Source of the DNA: Salminus brasiliensis
Taxonomy: Eukaryota; Chordata; Actinopteri; Characiformes; Bryconidae
DNA: 64,000 bases
Reading direction: 5' to 3'
NCBI RefSeq assembly: GCF_030463535.1
Contig: NC_132879.1
Location: 31,914,133 to 31,978,132 of the forward strand
In this document: positions 12,248-24,595 of the stretch, one piece after another
How the letters are laid out: each line of letters begins with the position of its first letter
Position numbering within the stretch: the first letter of the stretch is position 1
The notes under the pieces: model-generated
Database searches by the model: none
Seen by the model: the letters and a program-made list of their open reading frames with translations, nothing else
Told to the model about the DNA's origin: nothing
Position numbers and translations under genes: made by a program

Positions 12248-15200
12248 ATAGGCATATGGTTTTGGACAGTTTTAATATGAACCGTTTTTAAGGCATTTTA
12301 CCTATGATTGGTTATGACAACTTTGTAAATTTGAGTGACGCACCTGTTGACAGGCTTCTTGGTCAGGATATAATCTCCAATTACTGATCCTTTCTTCTCT
12401 AAAGGTCTCTTCATCTTAGGCGTCTATGAAACAGTCCATGAAATAGGAGACACACGTTTTGTCTTTAGCCGAAATTCTGAGCAAATCATTCATTAGGGTT
12501 TTTAAGGTTATTAGAGTTATATACTCTTCCACAATTAAACAATGAACTGTGTACCCCTACAGATTAGGGCAACTGTGTGCTTCCTAAGGTGCAGACATTT
12601 GTTGTCTGACCAAATCCCATCTGTGTGTGTACATAATTGAGAGCATGCATTGGGTTCTTGTGCAATAAGGACACGAATAGGGAAGTGTACCTTCAATAAA
12701 GACTTTTATTGTACACTGTGGCGGTGCTGGAAAACACCCATTTGTTCATAACCTGACTAGCTTCAGATTTACAAACTCTTTCACTAAAAACTTTGTTCAT
12801 TAAAAGTAAGATCTTTTAATCTAATTGTCACTCCTTTTTACATGTTCATCAGGTTGTTTCAAACAAACTGGCTAAACATAAATTAATAAATTAATCTCAC
12901 ATTATAAATGTGTACCATATAATGGTACAGACACATAATGGACAAACATAAAATAGATAAAAGGATAAATAAAATTTGTACTGTTATGTGGCAGGTCAGC
13001 CTGCTTATGAGAATTGCATAACACTTCAGAATGGAACCCATTAGAATCCATTGTAAAACATAAGGAAGAAACATGGAAATATATAAACATATAAAATACA
13101 GCATTTCTGTGACACAAAAACCTTTTATTTCCATTTCTGCCCTCTTATTAACATGGCAGTTGTTCTTTACAATGTATATAATTGTAATGATGAATGGACC
13201 AATAGAAAAGGTCCAAAAAGCCTTTGTTTTCTACTATAAAGTTGCCATTTTGGAGATAAAAGGTTTCTGTGTGGTAGCAATGAGATATATCTATATGCCT
13301 GGGCAAGTACTTAGCAGGTGTTATCTCCTAGGTGGGTGTCAGTGATGGTTACAAACATGCTGAAAAAATATCTGAAGTAAAGTTGGGGTACACTGAACAG
13401 ATAAGCAGCACCCAACCCACTGGTAGAACTCATAATGCATCACTGTAGCTGCGAAACAAACTGATTTCAGCGCTGTTCTCATGGTAGCTTCATTGGGAGT
13501 TATTCTTCATGCTTTTACTTTTAACTCACAGTGCAGTTTCCCCCTTTTAATACCAAGTACAAAATAACCTAATCTAATGTTGACATTGAGTGGGAAAATT
13601 AGGGGGAACACTTGTTTTCTGTAACAGATACAATAAGGAAAGCGTTTTCTTCTTATCTATTCATCTAAAACAGAGAACAGCTAATATAATCACAGTTCTG
13701 AGCGGACATCCCCATCACATGTCCTTGACTTATCAGTTATGTGTTCATTTTCTCATAGTTGTTCATTATTTTAGCTCAAGGCTCCGTGCCACCTGCCTTT
13801 AGATGATCTTTTAGCTTTCAAATAAGCGAAAGGCCATGAAGGGCCACTCTAACTAATGTAGCTAAAGACTAACTAAACCATTGACTAGAATGTAACGCAG
13901 AGTTTTAACAGACATACTAGAACATTTACATTCTTAGGTAACAAAGATTTAGCTCACTGTAACCATTCGGCATACCATATACATTAAATAACATACAACC
14001 ATCCAGGACAACCATCATTTTGACAAGAGCTCAATATCACAGTCACATGCAAAGGCTGTGAAAGCAGGTGAAGATTCACAGGTTTCTGCTGACCAAGGAT
14101 AGACATGCATAGCGCTGCCCATAGCATTACACCAGCAACTAGGGGCAAACTCATCTGCACCAGCGCAGAGTCCGGCTCAGTACGGGTAAAAGGGATATGC
14201 CCAGGGGGGGTTGCCTCGCCCACAGCTGCATTGTGAGTAAGGGAGGAGAGAAGGATTGAAGGATTGTCTGTGACTAACCCTCTTCTGATCCTGATGGGCG
14301 TCCTTCTCATCCCGCAGACGCTTGTTCATGTCTCTGAGGAAGAGATAATGATGAATGATAAAAGATAAAACAATGTGTTAGATTTATAAAAGACACAGAA
14401 GAAGAAGAAGACACTGTTTCTGCCCTTCAGTGTTAAAATGTTAAAACTGCCTGACATCTATAGACTGTGTTTGTGCTTTATTAGATGTACCAACCTAGAA
14501 CCTACACTTATTAGACTGTATAAAATTGATAATTCTCACCCATTACCTAGAACTCCCCAATCTTATGGTACTACTGGCACTGGGAGGGCGAAGCCAGCCA
14601 ACCACCATCTTTTCATCCTTTGCAGATGCAACATCACTGGAGTTATTGGAGTCTACATATTTTACATAATTGGCTTAAAAGGGGATTGGCTTAAAAGATG
14701 CCAAATGTATTAAGTCTGTGGCTGTCCTACCCACCTAAATGACACCAATTGTGCTCTCTTGGACTCCCAGCCACAGATGACAGTAGCATCACCAGGGAAG
14801 GAATTTACAATTTCCCAGTGACACGGCTAATACCTAGACAGTTGTGTCCGTCAAGAGTCACTCATTAGCCATTTTATCAGGTGTGTGTACAACATAGGTG
14901 CACGTTTAAGATTTACAAGTACTGACTGTAGCCCATCTAATGTTCCACAAATAATCCAACCCCTCCTACTCTGCCTAACAGTTGAATGAGGTTGCCGCAA
15001 GACCACTGCTTCTCAGCACAGCACTGACACCAACATGATGGTCCCATGGTAGAGTGTATTGTGCTGGTATTCGTGTAACAGATGCACCTATGTTGCTGCA
15101 GTTTTCAGTGTCACGGTTGGGTTGATAACAGCCCGCCAACCAAACACATCCAGCCACCTGTGGTCGGAAGGTGAACATGACAAGTTACACAAAGTGTCCT

Positions 15201-18200
15201 TTGAGTTATGCATCAACAAGTCAGAGGGGTGTAATAAAGTGGCCATCAATGTACACACTCCAGGAACACTGCTGTACCTGACACATTCACACCAGTACAA
15301 CACACACCAAGATGTCATCACTGCTCTGCTGAAAATTCTCCAGCACCCAAACAATGGCTTGACGGCAGTGGTCCCATAGTGATCCCTTTCCATTTATGAA
15401 CTGGGGCTGATAAACTCATAATAGACGGTTGTCTGTAAATGTAAACCTACAAAGTATATCTCATAGGGGTACCTGATAAGATGGCCAGTGAATATATATA
15501 TATTGACAACTCATATATGGGTTACAGTCCAGCAGAGTAACTCCTCTTTTTTATATGGTCTGTTACCTCACTCAGTGATTATACAGAGAGGGCTGGTGAG
15601 GTTATTAAGCACTAGTAACACCCTCTTAATTGCCAGTACAATGACATGTACTGTACACGGTTACCTTGTCTTGAACATTGCCAAGAGGATATGGTTTCAT
15701 GTGTGCATTGTGCCATACTTTGCACCTTATCTCACTGATAAAAGTAATAAAAACTGAAATGGCTCTTATCCTGTAGCAAGACACACCTACACTCAGTTAC
15801 ATGTCATTCTACAAAGCCAGAGAGTCCTACCTGAGCAGGTCCAGCTGCCTCATCAGGCTCTCTCTCTCTTTCTGCATATTTTTGGAGACTTTCAGCACTT
15901 CCCTGGTCAAGCAGAGGAGTAAGAAAGAGAGTGAGAAACAGTGGAATTGTCTCATTGTTTCAAGTCACATATTTACCAAATTTCCCTCTCTACCTCAAAT
16001 ATAACATATCAAGCCACAAGCCCTGGTAGAAAGCTCTGGACTGGGCATTTCTTACCTCTGCTTGCCCTTGTGCTGTTGCGCAAGTGTGTCTTGCAGTAGC
16101 TGTAGCTGGTTGAGGGCTCTCTGCAGCTCCTCCCGGCTCTGTTCCAGCTGATCATGCAGCTCAGCGTTCATGTGCTGCAGCTGGTGGTTCTGCCCTCGTG
16201 TGAGCACATGCTCCCGACCCAGAGCCTCGATCCTACTCTCCAGCTACAGGAGAAACAGGAGAAAAATGTTCATTTGCGGCTAATGCTTTGATGAAATGGT
16301 TGGGGAAAGAGTGAACGAATGGCATGTTTACCTCTTTCTGCTTGGTTATTGTGAACTCGAGTTCCTGCTCTCGCATCGTCAACTCCTGCAGCAGCTGCTC
16401 TCTTCTGTCTCCCTGCTTCACACTGCCCTTCATCAGAAAACCAGTATAAAATGTTATCAGCATTATTAACCCCTAGCCCAGACCTGCAGAGCTGCAGTCC
16501 AGCACAGTTCAAAAACTAGGTACACTGTTTAAAAATGAAGGGTTTTACAAGACCCACTTCCATAAATAACCATGTTTGTAAAAGAGAAAAACTATTTCAG
16601 GGTCTGTAAAACCTTCACTTGATGACTATTCCAAATATGCTTTGTAGAACCAAAAGACTGGGTCTATGATGATGAAAAAAACATTTGTACCTGTTACATT
16701 TAAGATGTGTTTGACCAGTGGAGTGGCCGCCCTGACCCTCTAAGATTGGAGGCACTAACACCAGATATAAATAGTCGTACAATTTCTCTCCCTTTCATTA
16801 GGACCTACCAGAACCTGGTGTTTTTCTCTCTCTTCTTTGATTTGGCTCTCCAGATCTTCATACAGGGAGCGTACTATTCGGTCATGGTCATCTTCTCGCC
16901 TGGCCAAAAAGACTTAATCTTAAGTAAGTAAGTCCAAACATTAGCATTGTCAAACCTGACCCAACAGGTACATCAATCTAGTTGTAAAACAAAGAGTGAG
17001 ACAATGACACCTGATACAGCTAATGAGGTTAATCCTCTGGGGTCTCAGGGGAACTTTGCTTCCAAAATTCATCTTTACAGGCACTTGCATTTAACATAAA
17101 CAAAAACACCTTTTTACGTCTCTTTCCAATATCGACTGAATGAAATCACTTATGATGTGATTTTCTAAGTCCGGGTCATTTTCTCAAAAACATAGGTAGA
17201 CGCACAATAATAGATATGTCAGATGATTGACATGAAACATAAATCCACTAGTTAGACATGGCGAGAGGCAGAAGATGAGTTTCTCAACCCTTCTTTATAG
17301 CCTCATAACTCCAAAAGTGAGTCACGTCCAAGGTCGCAATAAGATGCAATAGAAAGGGCGGGCTCAACAGATTTAGGAAATGTTTGAACTATATTCCTGT
17401 GCTGCATTGTTGCAAATATTTTAATAGAGAACGTTAAATTTGGCATGCCAGCATGTTTATCATCCCCAAAGGGTCAACAGAATTGTTTACTGTTCAGTTT
17501 CTGAAAAGCATCTTAGTATTAAGATCATTTCAAATTGTGGAGGTAGTGTTCACTCACTTGACCAATTAAGAATCACCTTGTGGGAATTGGTCGGAGACAA
17601 ATTTGGCAGTTTATTCTAAAATAGTTAAGATCGATGCTTGGGCAGGATGAGCTGGTTATAAATAAAAATATCTATCCAAATCCAGATGTGAGCAGCTGTG
17701 TGAGTAGAAGAGTCCAGTGCAGACTGACCTGCGCAGCGCCTGTTCCAAACTATTCCTTTCTTTCAGTGAATCCTGAAGATGAGCAACGGCATGAGAGAGA
17801 ATTTCCTCCAGCATGCTCAACAACTCCGGCCTGTTCCTCTGCAAATCACACCAGAGAGAGCACAGCTCCCACTGACTACACACATACACACACACAAACA
17901 CATCAGAGCTTTATAAAACTCTGAAAACAGATGCAGCCATCCGGCAGACTTGATTTTCTTTGTAGTTTTCTCCGTTGCTATAGATAGAAGCATAACATGA
18001 GCTGGACATCTGTTTGAGAAGACTTAATAATTGTAATTTGAGGCATGGGTGTGATGATTTAAGCATACAGTTTAAACAAGGCTGCTGACAGCAGGTAAAT
18101 CTTATTTCTGACACTGATCTGAATCTGATCATCATTACTGAGAAAATGCTTGTTGCTTGAGTTCTGTCCCACTCACTCTTTGAAGAGTTTATCTGCTCCA

Positions 18201-19546
18201 AGCTCCATAAGAATCTCTGTGAATCTGATCTCTGCTGAATCCACTCTTCTCTCCTTCTCCTCACAGTCCTCCACTCCTACAAGCTCCCCTGAGAGAGAGA
18301 GAGAGAGAGAGAGCGAGATCAAAATGTAGAGGGTGCTGTCAAAAGCTTGTCAGCGGTTTGTGTACTATGCCACTGCATGTCCATACACACAAACACTAAC
18401 CAAGGCCTGTATGAAACTCTAGAGGGGTGAGGAAGCCATTTCTGTCCCTGTCCAGACTCTCAAACACGGACTCCAACTGCTCCGGGGTAAGAGGCAGCTC
18501 TCCCTGTAACCGCTGACAACCACATGCACCAAGACAACATGGTTACAGCCATGAGACACAACAAAACACAAGGCATATCTCTAAACAAATGGGCTATAAT
18601 TTGCAGTCTGAGGAATCACAGACACTACAGATACAGTACACTACTCTTCAAATGTTATGAACAGTGCAATGCACACAAGCCCAGTCCCACACTGCACACT
18701 TACAGTCCTGTAGGCCTCATGTGCACATGCCCATCATGGCAGAGAAGAAAACATTTAAGTACGAGTTAAAAGCATTTTCTGAACAATTATTTAGCAGAGA
18801 TTTAGAGCAGGACCACAGGGCTTGGGGCAAGACGTTGGATTTGCATGGAATTGTGGGAACTGAGAGTAGTATTGTGGGATTTAAGAGTATTGCTATGGTA
18901 TCTGTAGACATGTCAAGATTTTAATGATATTTTCAAATCGTCTGTCTATCTTTCTGGATAGATCAAAAAGGTCTTCACTTTTTTCAGATCCCTGTTAATT
19001 ATTTGATTGACATTTTATAAACAAACTGATGTTTAATAATAATGGAGACACATAGGATTCTGTCATAATTATGTTTTTTGTATTGTTTATAGCTCAATTT
19101 TAGTTCTATGAGTATTAGCATTTTTAGTTTTGCACAAGAACATGGTACTTTCTCATCTTTTTAAATCATCTACTCCAGCAGGTATTCTTTTTATTGATTA
19201 ATTGATTTAAATAATACTTACAACATTTATTCATAGTTTAAAAACAGACCCTGTGGTAAGTGCAACCAAACAGTAAACTGTAGTGTATGATGCGTAAAGA
19301 GACCTGCATGTCCCTTTTGGTAATGAAGCCCTTGCCCTCTTTGTCACACAGCTCAAACAGTTCTTTGGCTTTGCTCATGCGGTCTTGCGGGACAGGGCCT
19401 GGAGGCTGATCTTTGTTCAGTCCGCTGATGGAGGAGGGTCTTCCCCCTCTGCCTGGCATGGGACTCTTTAGCCTGGGGGTACATGGAGATGCTTGCCCAC
19501 TGCCCTCACCTTCAAGCACCTCTTCATCCTTCAACCAGCCTGACAT
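8355..19546 (-). CDS. cracr2a: CRACR2A-like EF-hand/coiled-coil/Rab GTPase, complete coding region in 17 exons
   Basis: Exons in transcript order: 19546-19304, 18512-18401, 18288-18177, 17875-17729, 16899-16809, 16412-16332, 16243-16056, 15902-15831, 14333-14279, 12423-12344, 11509-11410, 11009-10892, 10756-10675, 9549-9435, 9240-9133, 9022-8946, 8442-8355. All introns are GT-AG and phases agree throughout, giving 622 residues. An EF-hand-like loop (residues 68-79, [12 protein letters not shown]) precedes a canonical loop (102-113, [12 protein letters not shown]). A coiled coil covers roughly 190-385. The Rab-type GTPase shows GSSGVGKS (440-447), WDTAGQE (487-493), NKTD (546-549) and SAK (578-580), and the chain ends CCK, a prenylation-type tail. 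In mammals the long CRACR2A form is a calcium-sensing Rab GTPase acting with ORAI1/STIM1 and vesicle traffic. The linker between coiled coil and GTPase is shorter than the long mammalian form. The start is the first ATG of the EF-hand exon. The last exon is the least certain; which fish paralogue this is remains unresolved. Confidence 0.92.
8569..8724. mobile_element. Small MITE in the last cracr2a intron
   Basis: The left end 'GTTAGCAAAAGTCAGAGA' and the reverse complement of the right end (GTTGTGCAAAAGTCAGAGA) form terminal inverted repeats about 150 bp apart. No open frame. Confidence 0.65.
11332..11386. repeat. (TA)n microsatellite beside a cracr2a exon
   Basis: About 55 bp of TA repeats begin some 20 bp downstream (in transcript sense) of the donor of the 11410-11509 exon. 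Expansion or contraction could affect splicing. Confidence 0.95.
11630..11780. mobile_element. Fragment of a DNA-transposon-like repeat
   Basis: 'AAAGTATTAGGACACACCTC' followed by 'CATTCAGTCCCATTGCCACA' resembles the left end of a common fish non-autonomous element. Intronic in cracr2a. Confidence 0.4.
12217..12251. repeat. (AAAT)n microsatellite
   Basis: About nine tandem AAAT units in the intron upstream (genomic left) of the 12344-12423 exon. Confidence 0.9.
13110..13280. mobile_element. Possible small foldback element
   Basis: 'TGACACAAAAACCTTTTATT' near 13110 is matched by the reverse complement of 'GGAGATAAAAGGTTTCTGTG' near 13255. The arms are imperfect. It lies in a cracr2a intron. 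Confidence 0.4.
14867..15488. mobile_element. Full-length family A non-autonomous DNA transposon
   Basis: The element starts with AGCCATTTTATCAGGT and ends with ACCTGATAAGATGGCCAG, which form terminal inverted repeats of about 18 bp with few mismatches. The interior carries the TGTATTGTGCTGGTATTCGT-type text shared with 3575-3790 and 6700-7480. It has no transposase frame, so it would depend on an enzyme encoded elsewhere. It sits in the intron between the 15831 and 14333 cracr2a exons. Confidence 0.65.
18291..18313. repeat. (GA)n microsatellite overlapping a splice acceptor tract
   Basis: On the minus strand this CT-rich run forms the polypyrimidine tract immediately before the 18288-18177 cracr2a exon. 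Confidence 0.85.
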
Positions 19547-19621
19547 TACTGAGAGAATAAGAAAACAAGGTAAGAAAAATAACATAAGAAGGAAAATAAC
19601 ATAAAACAAACTTCTAGCGCC

Positions 19622-20095
19622 ATTTTCATTAAATGTCCAAATGTTTGTGGACACCCTGCAAATAAATGCATTCAGCTACTTTAAGTAGCACCCATTGCTG
19701 GCACAGATGTGCAAATGCACACATACAGCTTGTGCTGCCAATACAGTAGGAGTATCTGGAGCAGGTAAACATGAACTTTGAGCTGTGGATCTGTGGAGCA
19801 GTGAAACTGTGTTCTCTGGATTGAGGTATGGTGCTTCATCCAGTATATTGGGGAGTTGGGGATGAGGGGAGGTGGTAACCATCCAACATCCTGACCTCAC
19901 TAATGCTCCTGTCACTGAATGCAATCAAATTCTCACAGCAATGCTTCACAATCTAGTAGAAAGCTTTCCTTGGACAGCAAAGACAGAATGTCTTTTTAAT
20001 ACCCTTGACTTCAGAAGGAACAATGAATGAGCAGGTATCCCACTTCTGGTTTTCCCCATAGAGTCCATGTCCACATTTTGTTTATTAATGAAACT
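19622..20095. mobile_element. Family B non-autonomous DNA transposon, near full length
   Basis: Begins 'AATGTCCAAATGTTTGTGGA' and contains 'TTTAAGTAGCACCCATTGCT', 'GAGCTGTGGATCTGTGGAGC' and 'TGCTTCACAATCTAGTAGAA', a well-known dispersed teleost repeat layout. Right end decayed. It lies just upstream of the cracr2a first coding exon. Confidence 0.65.
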
Positions 20096-20495
20096 TAAAT
20101 AAACATTAGACTATCAGTGTTACTGTGTATATTTTACACTATATTCTCAGACATGTTTTCTCTAAATAAGGGAATTCTGAGTTAATAATTAGATTAGAAA
20201 TGAACTGCCTCCAGCTAAAAGTGCAGGTCATAGCAGAAACAAAGTGCTGAGTAAGTGAAGTTGACTGGAACAGTTTAAAACACAAACCAGGAACCTAAAA
20301 AGCCCCCAGAACGCTCTCAGAACATTAAAAAGTAACTTCTTGAAAATCCATTAGGCCTAAAAAGTAACTCCTTTATCCAGGATACGCCTCTCAGCATGGT
20401 TACACACACATACAAGTGGCACAACATGCAGTTCTTTTCAACCATGCTAGGCCCTGAGTACACAGTACACAGTTTGCTCATGTTCTGTTACTTAC

Positions 20496-20522
20496 CAGCT
20501 GTAATGGAGAGACCTAATGATT
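20496..20522 (-). other. cracr2a: Candidate 5'-untranslated mini-exon of cracr2a
   Basis: A 27-bp minus-strand interval lies between an acceptor (CTACATGTTTGCAG) and a consensus donor (GTAAGTA). A further upstream donor (TTACG then GTAAGAG) at 24595 could end the first exon. There is no coding evidence; it needs transcript support. Confidence 0.3.
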
Positions 20523-22035
20523 CTGCAAACATGTAGAAAACCTTGAGGCACTACAACAAGTTCAGCGTTCTCTTCTACAGAATACAGCATAAATCATCTA
20601 AACAGCGTAAACATTAAATGGTGGTTTGCTATGTTGTTTGAGCCGAGGCATTAGGGAGCTCTGCCCTTTGTAAATATCAGCATGTAAGTTCAGTAAGGCT
20701 CACACACACTACACTTCATCCCAACCACAGAAACGTAACTCTAAGCTCACATAAAGTTCGGAAATATATTCGGGAATATCAGTTGACTCAAAAACTCCAT
20801 AACACTCCATGATTAGTGGTTTAAATGATACTGTGGTGGCCAAGAAAATAAAGCCATAATCCCCAAAAAGTAACTTTACACAAGAACAAAAAAAAGCCTC
20901 TAGTACTTTTAATATGCATTAATGCAATTTGGGAGATTTTACTCAATGTGATTTAGGAGCACTTCTGTTTACACACATTTTTGTCATTGGCGATAACGAC
21001 GACCAAAAAAATCATATAAAAGTATGGAACTGCTGGACATTTTCCAAAGTGAAGCACAAATGAAACTAATAACTTCATTTGTTAAAAAAAAAAAACACAA
21101 AAAAACTCTCTCTTAAAGCTCCAGGATGTAGACAGGGAAATGCTGTGGCCATGTGGCAGGGCTACGGGGTGTGTACCTCACAGGGAGTGGATACAGAAAC
21201 AAAGTGAGATGCAAATAAAGCATTAATGCATGTTTGCAGTCTTTACAAAACAAATAAAGCAATCGACTCCCCTCAACTCATTCCCACTGAATACCCCCCC
21301 CCCACACACACACACACACCCCCATGAGCTCCAGGATATAGACGGCAGGACAAGATGGTCATGTGATTGGACTGTGGCGTGGTGTGGTGTGTGTTGATTT
21401 TTTAAATCAAATATGACCTCTTTAGACAAGAGCAAGGGTGGCACAGTGTCTCTTCCTTACAGAAATGATGGTTCCACTATAAATTATTCAAATTATTATG
21501 AATGGTGTAACAATTTCAATACAGTCCTGATTAAAACTGTGTATTGATGAGACACCTTGACTTCTTCCAATGGTTTCTCATTTGCAGTTGTTATGAACGT
21601 ATTTATAGTGAATGCTTAGTGTCAGACTCTGACAGACTATGAAATCCCTTTTGTGACGAACTGATATTGTGAGGAGTTTTAATGGGGGTATAAAAATGGA
21701 GACATGCTATACAGGGATCATAAAGAGGTAGTTTAGGTTTCTCTTTAGCTCCGTTTTAGTTTTCTTAAGATCACTGTTTTATACAGATGCATTCTACTTT
21801 GCAATCCTTTATTTTAAGATGTCACTTTGTTTGAGCCAAACCAATCAGTGTAGTATATAAGTAGATTTTTTAAATTCAGTATCAACCCAGCGATCAAAAA
21901 TTTGATTAAACCTGCAAAAACGTGTAATGTTACAGATATTTATCATCTGCCCCAACAGTTACTATTTTTTATATTTTTAAAATTTTTATTTGTTTAATTT
22001 AATTGTTGCTGTCACACAAAAACTTTGGGTATTAT
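20523..22035. other. cracr2a 5' intron or flank, nothing else recognised
   Basis: There is a poly(A)-rich patch near 21080-21110 and a short C-run followed by (CA)n near 21294-21320. No supported gene. Confidence 0.5.
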
Positions 22036-23202
22036 TTTACTTGGATGGTCCATTGTAGATGCCTTGTAGATGCTCACCTGACATTCAACTAATATTCCAC
22101 TGAATGCCTATGCAGTGTTTTTAAATGTGTTTAGGGTTAGGTTTAAGGTTGAGGGTAAGGTTAGGGTTAGGTGCAGGGTTAGGGTTAGATTTAAGGTTGA
22201 GGGTAAGGTTAGGGTTAGGTGCAGGGTTAGGGTTAGATTTAAGGTTGAGGGTAAGGTTAGGGTTAGGTGGAGGGTTAGGGTTAGATTTAAGGATTTAAGA
22301 TTTAGGGTAAGGTTAGGGTTAGGTGCAGGGTTAGGGTTAGGTTTAAGGTTTAGGGTAAGGTTAGGGTTAGGTTTAAGGTTGAGGGTAAGGTTAGGGTTAG
22401 GTGCAGGGTTAGATTTAAGTTTGAGGGTAAGGTTAGGGTTAGGTGCAGGGTTAGGGTTAGATTTAAGGTTTAGGGTAAGGTTAGGGTTAGGTTTAAGGTT
22501 GAGGGTAAGGTTAGGGTTAGGTGCAGGGTTAGGGTTAGATTTAAGGTTGAGGGTAAGGTTAGGGTTAGGTGGAGGGTTAGGGTTAGATTTAAGGATTTAA
22601 GGTTTAGGGTAAGGTTAGGGTTAGGTGCAGGGTTAGGGTTAGGTTTAAGGTTTAGGGTAAGGTTAGGGTTAGGTTTAAGGTTGAGGGTAAGGTTAGGGTT
22701 AGGTGCAGGGTTAGGGTTAGATTTAAGGTTTAGGGTAAGGTTAGGGTTAGGTGCAGGGTTAGGGTTAGATTTAAGGCTAGATTTAAGGTTGAGGGTAAGG
22801 TTAGGGTTAGATTTAAGGTTGAGGGTAAGGTTAGGGTTAGGTGCAGGGTTAGGGTTAGATTTAAGGTTTAGGGTTAGGATAGGGTTAGGTGCAGAGTTAG
22901 GGTTAGATTTAAGGCTAGATTTAAGGTTGAGGGTAAGGTTAGGGTTAGGTGCAGGGTTAGGGTTAGATTTAAGGTTTAGAGTAAGGTTAGGGTTAGGTGC
23001 AGGGTTAGGGTTAGATTTAAGGTTTAGTGTAAGGTTAGGGTTAGGTGCAGGGTTAGATTCAATAGACAACCATTGGTTAGGGTTAGGGTTAGGGTTCATT
23101 CAACCTAGAGTTCAGTTGTATTTAATAGGCGTTCAGTTGAATGCTAGCGGAGCATCAGGTGAACATCTACAAGGCACCTCTAACAGACCATCCAAGTAAA
23201 CA
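22036..23202. mobile_element. Inverted-repeat-bounded element carrying a telomere-like minisatellite
   Basis: Left end (22036-22080) and reverse-complemented right end (about 23157-23202) align over about 45 bp: both contain TTTACTTGGATGGTC, then GCCTTGTAGATG and TCACCTGA. Subterminal 'CATTCAACT' motifs also mirror each other. The interior is almost wholly a degenerate TTAGGG array. No transposase is present. Most likely it is a non-autonomous DNA transposon whose core is or acquired a telomere-like tandem repeat. Confidence 0.75.
22130..23095. repeat. Interstitial telomere-like array with 48-bp higher-order unit
   Basis: Variants of TTAGGG (TTAGGT, TTAAGG, TGAGGG, GTGCAGGG, TAAGG) are organised into a recurring unit of about 48 bp in which two TTAGGG-type copies alternate with TGCAGGG and GATTTAAGG. 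Several units contain deletions. Because 48 is divisible by 3 and stop codons are absent from the unit, long artefactual open frames (up to about 209 codons) appear on both strands. Confidence 0.9.
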
Positions 23203-24590
23203 TCGCATCTCTATGTATCTCTTTTTCTCTTGTTCACTCTTTGGTCTAATTTATATCTGGTCATTGCTCTCCTTACATTGTGGCATTGGAATGTAGCTAC
23301 TAAATTCACTTGGAATAAAATATTTTTTCTTTGAAAGTTTAGGTTTTTCCACTTTTCTTAATTTATTCATAATTTAATGTTGTAATCTTTTTCAGCATTA
23401 TGCAGAACATGACAGCAATCAGCCTGTATTGGAATAATTGGAAGGCTTTTTTATTGACCTTAAATATTTCATGATGCACTGCTTATACTGCCTGAAATAA
23501 TTATTCAAAAATTAATTATAAAAGGCAGCAATTATTGAATATTTCAGCTAACCACAGGTTTGTTTTTTTTTTGCTCGGTATGCCTGTGAGCAACAACTGC
23601 ACTAGTCACTATACATAGAAACAAACAACAACATAATCCCACTCTTTGGCCTACGATCATGTCACATGTTAAACTGCAATTTTGTGATTTAGTGTGTCAT
23701 ATAATACAAACTACCAAACCCAAACAAACACTATCTCATCTGACACAGCCTACCAAAACCCAACACATCATCAAAACCTTCACAAATGCCAACACACACT
23801 AAACACAAGATCCTGCGGCAGGCAGTGCTTCTGCAGCCCTCAAGGTTAAACACACACTGGCCTTCAGTTAGCACAGTTTTAAATGACAGGAAGAGATAAG
23901 TGAGCCAGTCATGTCAGGCACCTTCAGAGCTCTGTACTGAACCTGAACTAAACTAAACAGTTTGGGCGAGAGAAGTGAAGGTCCAGCTTTATGCTACAGT
24001 GAAATCTGCCATAAAACTTTCTGCATCTTTTATCTGGAGCTACAGCTGAAGATCACCTAACAGTATTTGGTATTTGACCTAAGCTTACCCAAAGCTCTCT
24101 ATTTCCCAAATCGGAAACCATTCCTGGATAAAACACAAGGCTACACCTGTAAAACTAGACCAGCTCAGTACATTTACTTTATGTCCGCAAAAGCAGATGA
24201 TGGCAAGTTCACGCGAAGCATCTACAGACTGTGTTTCCAAATACCAATACCAATATACACAAAACGGTAGTCAATGCAGCTAAATACTGGACAGTACTCA
24301 TAGTGTGGTTTGCGAGCAATCGCTAACTAACAGCCAGGCTAGATCCTGAAAAGAGTATCCTGTTGGAGCCATGCATTATTGATTAGTAGCCCCTTAGACT
24401 CCTCCACACGTTTAATATGTAGACTAATTATTCGAAACGCTGTAATTCACGCATTCAGTTTCAAAACTCTCCCATTTCAAACTTTTCCCAGTTTAAAAGA
24501 GGCACTGAACTCACCTTTATCAGAGTTGGGGAATGTGTGCGCTGTCCCAGCACAGCCCCAGGTGTTCTCTAGCGGCTACGGCACTGCTCT
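23203..24590. other. cracr2a upstream region, nothing recognised
   Basis: AT-rich DNA without supported exons or repeats. Confidence 0.5.
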
Positions 24591-24595
24591 CTTAC

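Noticed and set aside
19238-19654. 138-codon minus-strand frame starting upstream of 19546
   Set aside because: The upstream ATG lies before the TTCTCTCAG acceptor and the 3' end reads through the donor at 19303; only 19304-19546 fits the gene.
22115-23199. Long open frames on both strands (161, 209 and 172 codons) rich in GLGL, VRVR or NPNPN-type repeats
   Set aside because: They are produced by the stop-free telomere-like tandem repeat whose unit length is a multiple of three; no start context or splice support.
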